From NCBI RefSeq assembly GCF_051014445.1, contig NW_027488365.1, positions 42,480,001 to 42,544,000 of the forward strand: a stretch of DNA of 64,000 bases, in the 5' to 3' direction. Positions 1 through 12,589 of the stretch are shown piece by piece; position 1 is the first letter of the stretch; each line of letters begins with the position of its first letter. A model generated the notes under the pieces. That model ran no database searches and was not told where the DNA came from. It saw only the letters and a program-made list of their open reading frames with translations. Both the position numbers and the translations under genes were made by a program. Source of the DNA: Colletes latitarsis. Taxonomy: Eukaryota; Arthropoda; Insecta; Hymenoptera; Colletidae.

Positions 1-177
1 CTTCTTCGCATACTTGTTGGCCAGATCCTGGGTTTGTTTCGTGTTTGAATCACGTAGTAATGTGGTAACACACTGAAGCAGTCAATTAAACCTGGTTTCG
101 ATCAATATTTTAGAGGATAACACCGGTTAGGACTGGGTTAGGTCTGGGTTATGCCCGCATCTGGCTCATGATTTTGC
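1..177 (+). repeat. Reference satellite monomer
   Basis: This is the first full monomer and is used here for numbering. Visible parts are: TGGCCA at 19-24; the dyad CCAGATCCTGG at 21-31; a T-rich tract at 33-39, which is T7 or T6C in other monomers; CACGTAG at 51-57; the dyad AAACCTGGTTT at 88-98; AATATTTT around 104-111; ACCGGT at 122-127; two 11-bp subrepeats at 125-135 and 136-146; and ATGCCCGCAT near 151-160. It has about six CpG sites, so CpG is not obviously depleted. The length is a multiple of three (59 codons), so reading frames keep register from monomer to monomer. The starting point is arbitrary. Confidence 0.95.
125..148 (+). repeat. Internal 11-bp subrepeat with G-quadruplex potential
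   Basis: Two copies of an 11-bp unit (consensus GGTTAGGTCTG; here the first is GGTTAGGACTG) are followed by GG. Read along the + strand, G-runs of 2-3 are separated by TTA and TCT (or ACT) loops of 3 nt. This fits the relaxed rule of four or more G-runs of at least two with loops of 1-7 nt. The same element appears at the same place in nearly every monomer. Variants such as GGGATAGG, GGGCTAGG and GGTCCGGG change the loops or one G-run. Folding is inferred; two-tetrad quadruplexes are less stable than three-tetrad ones. Confidence 0.75.
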
Positions 178-1185
178 CTTCTTCGCATACTTGTTGGCCA
201 GATCCTGGGTTTGTTTCGTGTTTGAATCACGTAGTAATGTGGTAACACACTGAAGCAGTCAATTAAACCTTGTTTCGATCAATATTTTAGAGGATAACAA
301 CGGTTAGGTCTGGGTTAGGTCGGGGATACGCCCGCTTCTGGCTCATGATTTTGCCTTCTTCGCATACTTGTTGGCCAGATCGTGGGTTTTTTTCGTGTTT
401 GAATCACGTAGTAATGTGGTAACACAATGAAGCAGTCAATTAACCCTGGTTTCGATCAATATTTTGGAGGATAACACCGGTTAGGTATGGGTTAGGTCTG
501 GGTTATGCCCGCATCTGGCTCATGATTTTGCCTTTTTCGCAAACTTGTTGGCCAGATCCTGGGTTTTTTCCGTGTTTGAATCACGTAGTAATGTTGTAGC
601 ACACTGAGGCAGTCAATTAAACCTGGTTTCGATCAATATTTTAGCGGATAACACCGGTTAGGTCTGGGTTAGGTCTGGGATATGCCCGCATCTGGCTCAT
701 GATTTTGCCTTCTTCGCATACTTGTTGGCCCGATCCTGGGTTTTTTCCGTGTTTGAATCACGTAGTAATGTGGTACCACACTGAGGCAGTCAATTAAACC
801 TGGTTTCGATCAATATTTTAGAGGATAACACCGGTTAGGTCTGGGTTAGGTCTGGGATATGCGCGCATCTGGCTTATACTTTCGCCATTTTCGCAAACTT
901 GTTGGCCAGATCCTGGGATTTTTCCGTGTTTGAAACACGTAGTAATGTTGTACCACACTGAGGCAGTCAATTAAACCTGGATTCGGACAGTATTTTAGAG
1001 GATAACACCGGTTAGGCCTGGGTTAGGTCTGGGTTATGCCCGCATCTGGCTCATGATTTTGCCTTCTTCGCATACTTGTTGGGCAGATCCTGGGCTTTTT
1101 CCTGTTTGAATCACGTAGTAACGTGGTAACGCACTGAAACTGTCAATTAAACCTGGTTTCGATCAATATTTTAGAGGATAACACC

Positions 1186-1218
1186 GGTTAGGTCTGGGTT
1201 AGGTCTGGGTTAGGTTTG
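1186..1218 (+). repeat. Triplicated 11-bp subrepeat
   Basis: Three 11-bp units lie in a row at 1186-1196, 1197-1207 and 1208-1218, where ordinary monomers have two. The third unit reads GGTTAGGTTTG, and the same third-unit variant occurs at the two other triplications. This adds 11 bp to the monomer and a further pair of G-runs. Confidence 0.9.
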
Positions 1219-2966
1219 GGTTATGCCCGCATCTGGCTCATGATTTTGCTTTCTTCGCATACTTGTTGGCCAGATCCTGGGTTTTTTCCGTGTTTGAATC
1301 ACGTAGTAATGTGGTAACACACTGAAGCACTCAATTAAACTTGGTTTCGATCTATATTTTAGAGGATAACACCGGTTAGGTCTGGGTTTCGTCTGGGTTA
1401 TGCCCGCATCGGGCTCATGATTTTGCCTTCTTCGCAAACTTGTTTGCCAGATCCTGGTTTTTTTTCGTGTTTGAATCACGTAGTAATGTGGCAACACAAT
1501 GAAGCAGTCAATTAACCCTGGTTTCGATCCATATTTTGGAGGATAACACCGGTTAGGTCTGGGTTAGGTCCGGGATATGCCCGCATCTGGCTCATGATTT
1601 TGCCTTCTTCGCATACTTGTTGGCCAGATCCTGGGTTTTTTCCGTGTTTGAATCACGTAGTAATGCTGTAGCACACTGAGGCAGTCAATTAAACCTGGTT
1701 TCGATCAATATTTTAGAGGATAACACCGGTTAGGTCTGGGTTAGGTCTGGGATATGCGCGCATCTGGCATATACTTTCACCTTTTTCGCAAACTTGTTGG
1801 CTAGATCCTGGGTTTTTTTCGGGTTTTAATCACATAGTAATGTGGCAACACAATGAAGCAGTCAATTAACCCTGGTTTCGATCCATATTTTGGAGGATAA
1901 CACCGGTTAGGTATGGGTTAGGTCTGGGTTATGCCCGCATCTGGCTCATGATTTTGCCTTTTTCGCAAACTTGTTGGCCAGATCCTGGGTTTTTTCCGTG
2001 TTTGAATCACGTAGTAATGTTGTAGCACACTGAGGCTGTCAATTAACCCTGGTTTCGATCAATATTTTGGAGGATAACACCGGTTAGGTATGGGTTAGGT
2101 CTGGGTTATGCCCGCATCTGGCTCATGATTTTGCCTTCTTCGCAAACTTGTTTGCCAGATCCTGGTTTTTTTTCGTGTTTGAATCACGTAGTAATGTGGC
2201 AACACAATGAAGCAGTCAATTAACCCTGGTTTCGATCCATATTTTGGAGGATAACACCGGTTAGGTCTGGGTTAGTTCTGCGTTATGCCCGCATCTGGCT
2301 TATACTTTCGCCTTTTTCGCAAACTTGATGGCTAGAGCCTGGGTTTTTTTGGGGTTTGAATCACGTGGTAATGTGGTACGACACAGAAACAATTCATTAA
2401 ACCTGGATTCGGACAGTATTTTAGAGGATAACACCGGTTAGGTCTGGGTTAGGTCTGGGATATACGCGCATCTGGCATATACTTTCGTCTTTTTCGCAAA
2501 CTTGTTGGCTAGATCCAGGGTTTTTTTCGTGTATGAATCACGTAGTAATGTGGTAACACACTGAAGCAGTCAATTAAACCTGGTTTCGATCAATATTTCA
2601 AAGGATAACACCGGTTAGGTATGGGTTAGGTCCGGGATATGCCCGCATCTGGCTCATGATTTTGCCTTCTTCGCATACTTGTTGGTCAGATCCTGGGTTT
2701 TTTCCGTGTTTGACTCCCGTAGTAATGTGGTACCACACTGAGGCAGTCAATTAAACCTAGTTTCGATCAATATTTCAGAGGATAACACCGGTTAGGTCTG
2801 GGTTAGGTCTGGGATATGCGCGCATCTGGCTTATACTTTCGCCTTTTTCGCAAACTTTTTGGCCAGATCCTGGGTTTTTTCCGTGTTTGAATCACGTAGT
2901 AATGTGGTACCACACTAAGGTAGTCAATTAAACCTGGTTTCGATCAATATTTCAGAGGATAACACC

Positions 2967-2999
2967 GGTTAGGTCTGGGTTAGGTCTGGGTTAGGTTTG
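2967..2999 (+). repeat. Triplicated 11-bp subrepeat
   Basis: Three units in a row, ending with GGTTAGGTTTG as at 1186 and 5632. The shared third-unit variant suggests one original expansion that was then copied with its monomer, rather than three separate slippage events. Confidence 0.9.
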
Positions 3000-5631
3000 G
3001 GTTATGCCCGCATCTGGCTAATGATTTTGCCTTCTTCGCATACTTGTTGGCCAGATCCCGGGTTTTTTCGGGTTCGAATCACGTAGTAATGTGGTAACAC
3101 ACTGAAGCAGTCCATTAAACCTGGTTTCGATCAATATTTTAGAGGATAACACCGGTTAGGTCTGGGTTAGGTCTGGGATATGCGCGCATCTGGCATATAC
3201 TTTCGCCTTTTTCGCAAACTTGTTGGCTAGATCCTGGGTTTTTTCCGTGTTTGAATCACGTAGTAATGTGGTACCACACTGAGGTAGTCAATTAAACCTG
3301 GTTTCGATCAATATTTCAGGGGATAACACCGGTTAGGTCTGGGTTAGGTCTGGGATATTCGCGCATCTGGCATATACTTTCGCCTTTTTCGCAAACTTGT
3401 TGGCTAGATCCTGGGTTTTTTCCGTGTTTGAACCACGTAGTAATGTGGTACCACACTGAGGTAGTCAATTAAACCTGGTTTCGATCAAAATTTCAGAGGA
3501 TAACACCGGTTAAGTCTGGGTTAGGTCCGGGATATGCCCGCATCTGGCTCATGATTTTGAATTCTTCGCATACTTGTTGGCCAGATCCTGGGTTTTTTTC
3601 GTGTTTGAATCACGTAGTAATGTGGTAACACACTGAAGCAGTCAATCAAACCTGGTTTCGATCAATATTTTAGAGGATAACACCGGTTAGGTCTGGGTTA
3701 GGTCTGGGTTATGCCCGCATCTGGCTCATGATTTTGCCTTCTTCGCATACTTGTTGGCCAGATCCTGGGTTTTTTTCGTGTTTGAATCACGTAGTAATGT
3801 GGTAACACACTGAAGCAGTCAATTAAACCTGGTTTCGATCAATATTTTAGAGGATAACACCGGTTAGGACTGGGTTAGGTCTGGGTTATGCCCGCATCTG
3901 GCTCATGATTTTGGCATCTTCGCATACTTGTTGGCCAGATCCTGGGTTTTTTTCGTGTTTGAATCACGTAGTAATGTGGTAACACACTGAAGCAGTCAAT
4001 TAAACCTGGTTTCGATCAATATTTTAGAGGATAACACCGGTTAGGACTGGGTTAGGTCTGGGTTATGCCCGCATCTGGCTCATGATTTTGTCTTCTTCGC
4101 ATACTTGTTGGCCAGATCCTGGGTTTTTTTCGTGTTTGAATCACGTAGTAATGTGGTAACACACTGAAGCAGTCAATCAAACCTGGTTTCGATCAATATT
4201 TTAGAGGATAACACCGGTTAGGTCTGGGTTAGGTCTGGGATATGGGCGCATCTGGCATATACTTTCGCCTTTTTCGCAAACTTGTTGGCCAGATCCTGGG
4301 TTTTTTCCGTGTTTGAATCACGTAGTAATGTGGTACCACACTAAGGTAGTCAATTAAACCTTGTTTCGATCAATATTTCAGAGGATAACACCGGTTAGGT
4401 CTGGGTTAGGTCTGGGTTATGCCCGCATCTGGCTCATGATTTTGCCTTCTTCGCATACTTGTTGGCCAGATCCTGGGTTCTTTCCGTGTTTCAATCACGT
4501 AGTAATGTTGTAGGAACCTGAGGCAGTCAATTAAACCTGGTTTCGATCCATATTTTGGAGGATAACACCGGTTAGGTCTGGGTTAGTTCTGGGTTATGAA
4601 CGCATCTGGCATATACTTTCGCCTTTTTCGCAAACTTGTTGGCTAGATCCTGGGTTTTTTCCGTGTTTGAATCACGTAGTAATGTGGTACCACACTGAGG
4701 TAATCAATTAAACCTGGTTTCGATCAATATTTTAGAGGATAACACCAGTTAGGTCTGGGTTAGGTCTGGGTTATGCCCGCATCTGGCTTATACTTTCGCC
4801 TTTTTCGCAAACTTGTTGGCTAGATCCTGGGTTTTTTTCGTGTTTGAATCACGTAGTAATGTGGTAACACAATGAAGCAGTCAATTAACCCTGGTTGCGA
4901 TCAATATTTTGGAGGATAACACCGGTTAGGTCTGGGTTAGGTCTGGGTTATGCCCGCATCTGGCTCATGATTTTGCCTTTTTCGCTAACTTGTTGGCCAG
5001 ATCTTGGGTTTTTTTCGTGTTTGAATCACGTAGTAATGTGGTAACACACTGAAACAGTCAATTAAACCCGGTCTCGATCAATATATTAGAGGATAACACC
5101 GGTTAGGTCTGGGTTAGGTCTGGGATATGCGCGCATCTGGCATATACTTTCGCCTTTTTCGCAAACTTGTTGGCTAGATCCTGGGTTTTTTCCGTGTTTG
5201 AATCACGTAGTAATGTGGTACCACACTGAGGTAGTCAATTAAACCTGATTTCGATCAATATTTCAGAGGATAACACCGGTTAGGTCTGGGTTAGGTCTGG
5301 GATATGCGCGCATCTGGCACATACTTTCGCCTTTTTCGCAAACTTGTTGGCTAGATCCTGGGTTTTTTCCGTGTTTGAACCACGTAGTAATGTGGTACCA
5401 CACTGAGGTAGTCAATTAAACCTGGTATCGATCATTATTTCAGAGGATAACACCGGTTAGGTCTGGGTTAGGTCCGGGATATGCCCGCATCTGGCTCATG
5501 ATTTTGCCTTCTTCGCATACTTGTTGGCCCGATCCTGGGTTTTTTCCGTGTTTGAATCACGTAGTAATGTGGTACCACACTGAGGCAGTCAATTAAACCT
5601 GGTTTCGATCAATATTTTAGAGGATAACACC

Positions 5632-5664
5632 GGTTAGGTCTGGGTTAGGTCTGGGTTAGGTTTG
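5632..5664 (+). repeat. Triplicated 11-bp subrepeat
   Basis: Third and last triple-unit monomer seen in the window, again ending with GGTTAGGTTTG. It marks relatedness between monomers inside the left domain. I did not find this allele to the right of about 6 kb. Confidence 0.88.
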
Positions 5665-6599
5665 GGTTATGCCCGCATCTGGCTCATGATTTTGCTTTCT
5701 TCGCATACTTGTTGGCCAGATCCTGGGTTTTTTCCGTGTTTGAATCACGTAGTAATGTGGTAACACACTGAAGCAGTCAATTAAACCTGGTTTCGATCAA
5801 TATCTTAGAGGATAACACCGGTTAGGTCTGGGTTTCGTCTGGGTTATGCCCGCATCTGGCTCATCATTTTGCCTTCTTCGCAAACTTGTTTGCCAGATCC
5901 TGGCTTTTTTTCGTGTTTGACTCACGTAGTAATGTGGCAACACAATGAAGCAGTTAATTAACCCTGGTTTCGATCCATATTTTGGAGGATAACACCGGTT
6001 AGGTCTGGGTTAGTTCTGGGTTATGCCCGCATCTGGCTCATGATTTTGCCTTTTTCGCAAACTTTTTGGCCAGATCCTGGGTTTTTTCTGTGTTTGAATC
6101 ACGTAGTAATGTGGTACCACACTAAGGTAGTCAATTAAACCTGGTTTCGATCAATATTTCAGAGGATAACACCGGTTAGGTCTGGGTTAGGTCGGGGATA
6201 TGCCCGCATCTGGCTCATGATTTTGCCTTCTTCGCATACTTGTTGGCCAGATCCTGGGTTTTTTTCGTGTTTGAATCACGTAGTAATGTGGTAGCACAAT
6301 GAAGCAGTCAATTAACCCTGGTTGCGATCAATATTTTGGAGGATAACACCGGTTAGGTCTGGGTTAGGTCTGGGTTATGCCCGCATCTGGCTCATGATTT
6401 TGCCTTTTTCGCAAACTTGTTGGCCAGATCTTGGGTGTTTTTCGTGTTTGAATCACGTAGTAATGTGGTAACACACTGAAGCAGTCAATTAAACCCGGTC
6501 TCGATCAATATTTTAGAGGATAACGCCGGTTAGGTCTGGGTTAGATCTGGGAAATGCGCGCATCTGGCTTATACTTTCGCCTTTTTCGCAAACTTGTTG

Positions 6600-9500
6600 G
6601 CCAGGTCCTGGGTTTTTTCCGTGTTTGAATCACGTAGTAATGTGGTACCACACTGAGGCAGTCAATTAAACCTGGTTTCGATCAATATTTCAGAGGATAA
6701 CACCGGTTAGGTCTGGGCTAGGTCCGGGATATGCCCGCATCTGGCTCATGATTTTGCCTTCTTCGCATACTTGTTGGCCAGATCCTGGGTTTTTTCCGTG
6801 TTTGAATCACGTAGTAATGTGGTACCACACTGAGGCAGTCAATTAAACCTGGTTTCGATCAATATTTCAGAGGATAACACCGGTTAGGTCTGGGCTAGGT
6901 CCGGGATATGCCCGCATCTGGCTCATGATTTTGGCATCTTCGCATACTTGTTGGCCAGATCCTGGGTTTTTTTCGTGTTTGAATCACGTAGTAATGTGGT
7001 AACACACTGAAGCAGTCAATTAAACCTGGTTTCGATCAATATTTTAGAGGATAACACCGGTTAGGACTGGGTTAGGTCTGGGTTATGCCCGCATCTGGCT
7101 CATGATTTTGCCTTCTTCGCATACTTGTTGGCCAGCTCCTGGGTTTTTTTCGTGTTTGAATCACGTAGTAATGTGGTAACACACTGAAGCAGTCAATTAA
7201 ACCTTGTTTCGATTAATATTTTAGAGGATAACACCGGTTAGGTCTGGGTTAGGTCTGGGATATGCGCGCATCTGGCATATACCTTTGCCTTTTTCGCAAA
7301 CTTGTTGACTAGATCCTGGGTTTTTTTCGTGATTGAATCACGTAGTAATGTGGTAACACACTGGAGCAGTCAATCAAACCTGGTTTCGATCAATATTTTA
7401 GAGGATAACACCGGTTAGGTCTGGGTTAGGTCTGGGATATGCGCGCATCTGGCATATACTTTCGCCTTTTTCGCAAACTTGTTGGCTAGATCCTGGGTTT
7501 TTTCCGTGTTTGAATCACGTAGTAATGTGGTACCACACTGAGGTAGTCAATTAAACCTGGTATCGATCAATATTTTAGAGGATAACACCGGTTAGGTCTG
7601 GGTTAGGTCCGGGATATGCCCGCATCTGGCTCATGATTTTGCCTTCTTCGCATACTTGTTGGCCAGATCCTGGGTTTTTTCCGTGTTTGAATCACGTAGT
7701 AATGTGGTACCACACTGAGGCAGTCAATTAAACCTGGTTTCGATCAATATTTCAGAGGATAACACCGGTTAGGTCTGGGCTAGGTCCGGGATATGCCCGC
7801 ATCTGGCTCATGATTTTGGCATCTTCGCATACTTGTTGGCCAGATCCTGGGTTTTTTTCGTGTTTGAATCACGTAGTAATGTGGTAACACACTGAAGCAG
7901 TCAATTAAACCTGGTTTCGATCAATATTTTAGAGGATAACACCGGTTAGGTCTGGGATAGGTCTGGGTTATGCCCGCATCTGGCTCATGATTTTGCCTTC
8001 TTCGCATACTTGTTGGCCAGATCCTGGGTTTTTTCCGTGTTTGAATCACGTAGTAATGTGGTAACACACTGAAGCAGTCAATTAAACCTGGTTTCGATCA
8101 ATATTTTAGAGGATAACACCGGTTAGGTCTGGGTTAGGTCCGGGATATGCCCGCATCTGGCATATACTTTTGCCTTTTTCGCAAACTTGTTGACTAGATC
8201 CTGGGTTTTTTTCGTGATTGAATCACGTAGTAATGTGGTACCACACTGAGGTAGTCAATTAAACCTGGTATCGATCAATATTTCAGAGGATAACACCGGT
8301 TAGGTCTGGGTTAGGTCCGGGATATGCCCGCATCTGGCTCATGATTTTGCCTTCTTCGCATACTTGTTGGCCCGATCCTGGGTTTTTCTCGTGTTTGAAT
8401 CACGTAGTAATGTGGTAACACACTGAAGCAGTCAATTAAACCTGGTTTCGATCAATATTTTAGAGGATAACACCGGTTAGGTCTGGGATAGGTCTGGGTT
8501 ATGCCCGCATCTGGCTCATGATTTTGCCTTCTTCGCATACTTGTTGGCCAGATCCTGGGTTTTTTCCGTGTTTGAAACACGTAGTAATGTGGTACCACAC
8601 TGAGGCAGTCAATTAAACCTGGTTTCGATCAATATTTCAGAGGATAACACCGGTTAGGTCTGGGCTAGGTCCGGGATATGCCCGCATCTGGCTCATGATT
8701 TTGCCTTCTTCGCATACTTGTTGGCCAGATCCTGGGTTTTTTCCGTGTTTGAATCACGTAGTAATGTGGTACCACACTGAGGCAGTCAATTAAACCTGGT
8801 TTCGATCAATATTTCAGAGGATAACACCGGTTAGGTCTGGGCTAGGTCCGGGATATGCCCGCATCTGGCTCATGATTTTGGCATCTTCGCATACTTGTTG
8901 GCCAGATCCTGGGTTTTTTTCGTGTTTGAATCACGTAGTAATGTGGTAACACACTGAAGCAGTCAATTAAACCTGGTTTCGATCAATATTTTAGAGGATA
9001 ACACCGGTTAGGACTGGGTTAGGTCTGGGTTATGCCCGCATCTGGCTCATGATTTTGCCTTCTTCGCATACTTGTTGGCCAGCTCCTGGGTTTTTTTCGT
9101 GTTTGAATCACGTAGTAATGTGGTAACACACTGAAGCAGTCAATTAAACCTTGTTTCGATTAATATTTTAGAGGATAACACCGGTTAGGTCTGGGTTAGG
9201 TCTGGGATATGCGCGCATCTGGCATATACCTTTGCCTTTTTCGCAAACTTGTTGACTAGATCCTGGGTTTTTTTCGTGATTGAATCACGTAGTAATGTGG
9301 TAACACACTGGAGCAGTCAATCAAACCTGGTTTCGATCAATATTTTAGAGGATAACACCGGTTAGGTCTGGGTTAGGTCTGGGATATGCGCGCATCTGGC
9401 ATATACTTTCGCCTTTTTCGCAAACTTGTTGGCTAGATCCTGGGTTTTTTCCGTGTTTGAATCACGTAGTAATGTGGTACCACACTGAGGTAGTCAATTA

Positions 9501-9627
9501 AACCTGGTATCGATCAATATTTTAGAGGATAACACCGGTTAGGTCTGGGTTAGGTCCGGGATATGCCCGCATCTGGCTCATGATTTTGCCTTCTTCGCAT
9601 ACTTGTTGGCCAGATCCTGGGTTTTTT
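6600..9627. repeat. 11-monomer-offset duplicate pair (6600-7680 and 8547-9627)
   Basis: About 1.08 kb is repeated at an offset of 1947 bp (11 x 177). Both copies have the same order of variants: GGGCTAGGTCCGGG, then TTTTGGCATCTTC, then AGCTCC (7134 and 9081), then a monomer with TGTTGACTAG and CGTGATTG. They diverge on the left near 6600/8547 and on the right near 7680/9627, where T6C faces T7. Confidence 0.8.
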
Positions 9628-9689
9628 TCGTGTTTGAATCACGTAGTAATGTGGTAACACACTGAAGCAGTCAATTAAACCTGGTTTCG

Positions 9690-12048
9690 ATCAATATTTT
9701 AGAGGATAACACCGGTTAGGACTGGGTTAGGTCTGGGTTATGCCCGCATCTGGCTCATGATTTTGCCTTCTTCGCATACTTGTTGGCCAGATCCTGGGTT
9801 TTTTTCGTGTTTGAATCACGTAGTAATGTGGTAACACACTGAAGCAGTCAATTAAACCTTGTTTCGATCAATATTTTAGAGGATAACAACGGTTAGGTCT
9901 GGGCTAGGTCCGGGATATGCCCGCATCTGGCTCATGATTTTGGCATCTTCGCATACTTGTTGGCCAGATCCTGGGTTTTTTTCGTGTTTGAATCACGTAG
10001 TAATGTGGTAACACACTGAAGCAGTCAATTAAACCTGGTTTCGATCAATATTTTAGAGGATAACACCGGTTAGGACTGGGTTAGGTCTGGGTTATGCCCG
10101 CATCTGGCTCATGATTTTGCCTTCTTCACATACTTGTTGGCCAGATCCTGGGTTTTTTTCGTGTTTGAATCACGTAGTAATGTGGTAACACACTGAAGCA
10201 GTCAATTAAACCTTGTTTCGATCAATATTTTAGAGGATAACACCGGTTAGGTCTGGGTTAGGTCTGGGATATGCGCGCATCTGGCATATACCTTTGCCTT
10301 TTTCGCAAACTTGTTGACTAGATCCTGGGTTTTTTTCGTGATTGAATCACGTAGTAATGTGGTAACACACTGGAGCAGTCAATCAAACCTGGTTTCGATC
10401 AATATTTTAGAGGATAACACCGGTTAGGTCTGGGTTAGGTCTGGGATATGCGCGCATCTGGCTCATGATTTTGCCTTCTTCGCATACTTGTTGGCCAGAT
10501 CCTGGGTTTTTTTCGTGTTTGAATCACGTAGTAATGTGGTAACACACTGAAGCAGTCAATTAAACCTTGTTTCGATCAATATTTTAGAGGATAACACCGG
10601 TTAGGTCTGGGTTAGGTCTGGGATATGCGCGCATCTGGCATATACCTTTGCCTTTTTCGCAAACTTGTTGACTAGATCCTGGGTTTTTTTCGTGATTGAA
10701 TCACGTAGTAATGTGGTAACACACTGGAGCAGTCAATCAAACCTGGTTTCGATCAATATTTTAGAGGATAACACCGGTTAGGTCTGGGTTAGGTCTGGGA
10801 TATGCGCGTATCTGGCATATACTTTCGTCTTTTTCGCAAACTTGTTGGCTAGATCCTGGGTTTTTTCCGTGTTTGAATCACGTAGTAATGTGGTACCACA
10901 CTGAGGTAGTCAATTAAACCTGGTATCGATCAATATTTCAGAGGATAACACCGGTTAGGTCTGGGTTAGGTCCGGGATATGCCCGCATCTGGCTCATGAT
11001 TTTGCCTTCTTCGCATACTTGTTGGCCAGATCCTGGGTTTTTTTCGTGTTTGAATCACGTAGTAATGTGGTAACACACTGAAGCAGTCAATTAAACCTGG
11101 TTTCGATCAATATTTTAGAGGATAACACCGGTTAGGACTGGGTTAGGTCTGGGTTATGCCCGCATCTGGCTCATGATTTTGCCTTCTTCGCATACTTGTT
11201 GGCCAGATCCTGGGTTTTTTCCGTGTTTGAATCACGTAGTAATGTGGTACCACACTGAGGCAGTCAATTAAACCTGGTTTCGATCAATATTTTAGAGGAT
11301 AACACCGGTTAGGACTGGGTTAGGTCTGGGTTATGCCCGCATCTGGCTCATGATTTTGCCTTCTTCGCATACTTGTTGGCCAGATCCTGGGTTTTTTTCG
11401 TGTTTGAATCACGTAGTAATGTGGTAACACACTGAAGCAGTCAATTAAACCTTGTTTCGATCAATATTTTAGAGGATAACAACGGTTAGGTCTGGGCTAG
11501 GTCCGGGATATGCCCGCATCTGGCTCATGATTTTGGCATCTTCGCATACTTGTTGGCCAGATCCTGGGTTTTTTTCGTGTTTGAATCACGTAGTAATGTG
11601 GTAACACACTGAAGCAGTCAATTAAACCTGGTTTCGATCAATATTTTAGAGGATAACACCGGTTAGGACTGGGTTAGGTCTGGGTTATGCCCGCATCTGG
11701 CTCATGATTTTGCCTTCTTCACATACTTGTTGGCCAGATCCTGGGTTTTTTTCGTGTTTGAATCACGTAGTAATGTGGTAACACACTGAAGCAGTCAATT
11801 AAACCTTGTTTCGATCAATATTTTAGAGGATAACACCGGTTAGGTCTGGGTTAGGTCTGGGATATGCGCGCATCTGGCATATACCTTTGCCTTTTTCGCA
11901 AACTTGTTGACTAGATCCTGGGTTTTTTTCGTGATTGAATCACGTAGTAATGTGGTAACACACTGGAGCAGTCAATCAAACCTGGTTTCGATCAATATTT
12001 TAGGGGATAACACCGGTTAGGTCTGGGTTAGGTCTGGGATATGCGCGC
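9690..12048. repeat. 9-monomer-offset duplicate pair (9690-10455 and 11283-12048)
   Basis: The copies are offset by 1593 bp (9 x 177) and share the order ACAACGG, GGGCTAGG, TTGGCATCTTC and the rare CTTCACATAC (10128 and 11721). A local 2-monomer duplication (10111-10446 copied at 10465-10800, offset 354 bp) interrupts the left copy on its right side, so that one copy was extended after the larger duplication or the other was shortened. Confidence 0.75.
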
Positions 12049-12589
12049 ATCTGGCATATACTTTCGCCTTTTTCGCAAACTTGTTGGCTAGATCCTGGGT
12101 TTTTTCCGTGTTTGAATCGCGTAGCAATGTGGTACCACACTGAGGTAGTCAATTAAACCTGGTATCGCTCAATATTTCAGAGGATAACACCGGTTAGGTC
12201 TGGTTTAGGTCCGGGATATGCCCGCATCTGGCTCATGATTTTGCCTTCTTCGCATACTTGTTGGCCCGATCCTGGGTTTTTCTCGTGTTTGAATCACGTA
12301 GTAATGTGGTAACACACTGAAGCAGTCAATTAAACCTGGTTTCGATCAATATTTTAGAGGATAACACCGGTTAGGTCTGGGATAGGTCTGGGTTATGCCC
12401 GCATCTGGCTCATGATTTTGCCTTCTTCGCATACTTGTTGGCCAGATCCTGGGTTTTTTCCGTGTTTGAATCACGTAGTAATGTGGTACCACACTGAGGC
12501 AGTCAATTAAACCTGGTTTCGATCAATATTTCAGAGGATAACACCGGTTAGGTCTGGGCTAGGTCCGGGATATGCCCGCATCTGGCATA

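Larger units (their letters stand above)
1..6600. repeat. Left domain: divergent, poorly ordered monomers
   Basis: Monomers here show more private substitutions than those in the next domain, and variant types alternate without an obvious long period. One divergent type with GGATTCGGACAG appears at about 971-1000 and in full at about 2361-2425. Three monomers have a third 11-bp subrepeat (near 1186, 2967 and 5632), and two have 1-nt losses near the T tract (about 1090 and 3060). Together these explain the +31-nt phase shift by 7.1 kb. No gene or other element is present. Confidence 0.8.

Noticed and set aside
125..148. Interstitial telomere repeat, because of GGGTTAGG and TTAGG motifs
   Set aside because: The period is 11 bp within a 177-bp monomer, not a 5-7 bp telomeric repeat, and it occurs once per monomer. 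The likeness is limited to G-run and TTA spacing.
1..177. CENP-B box (pattern with TTCG, then A, then CGGG)
   Set aside because: I scanned the consensus and main variants on both strands. CCCGCAT followed by CTGG gives a half match but lacks the required CGAA part, and no TTCG is followed by CGGG at the right distance.
1210..1497. 95-codon minus-strand open frame in the left domain
   Set aside because: It is only satellite sequence read through two mutated stop sites. It starts with GTG, has no upstream signal, and its 59-residue period simply reflects the 177-bp monomer.
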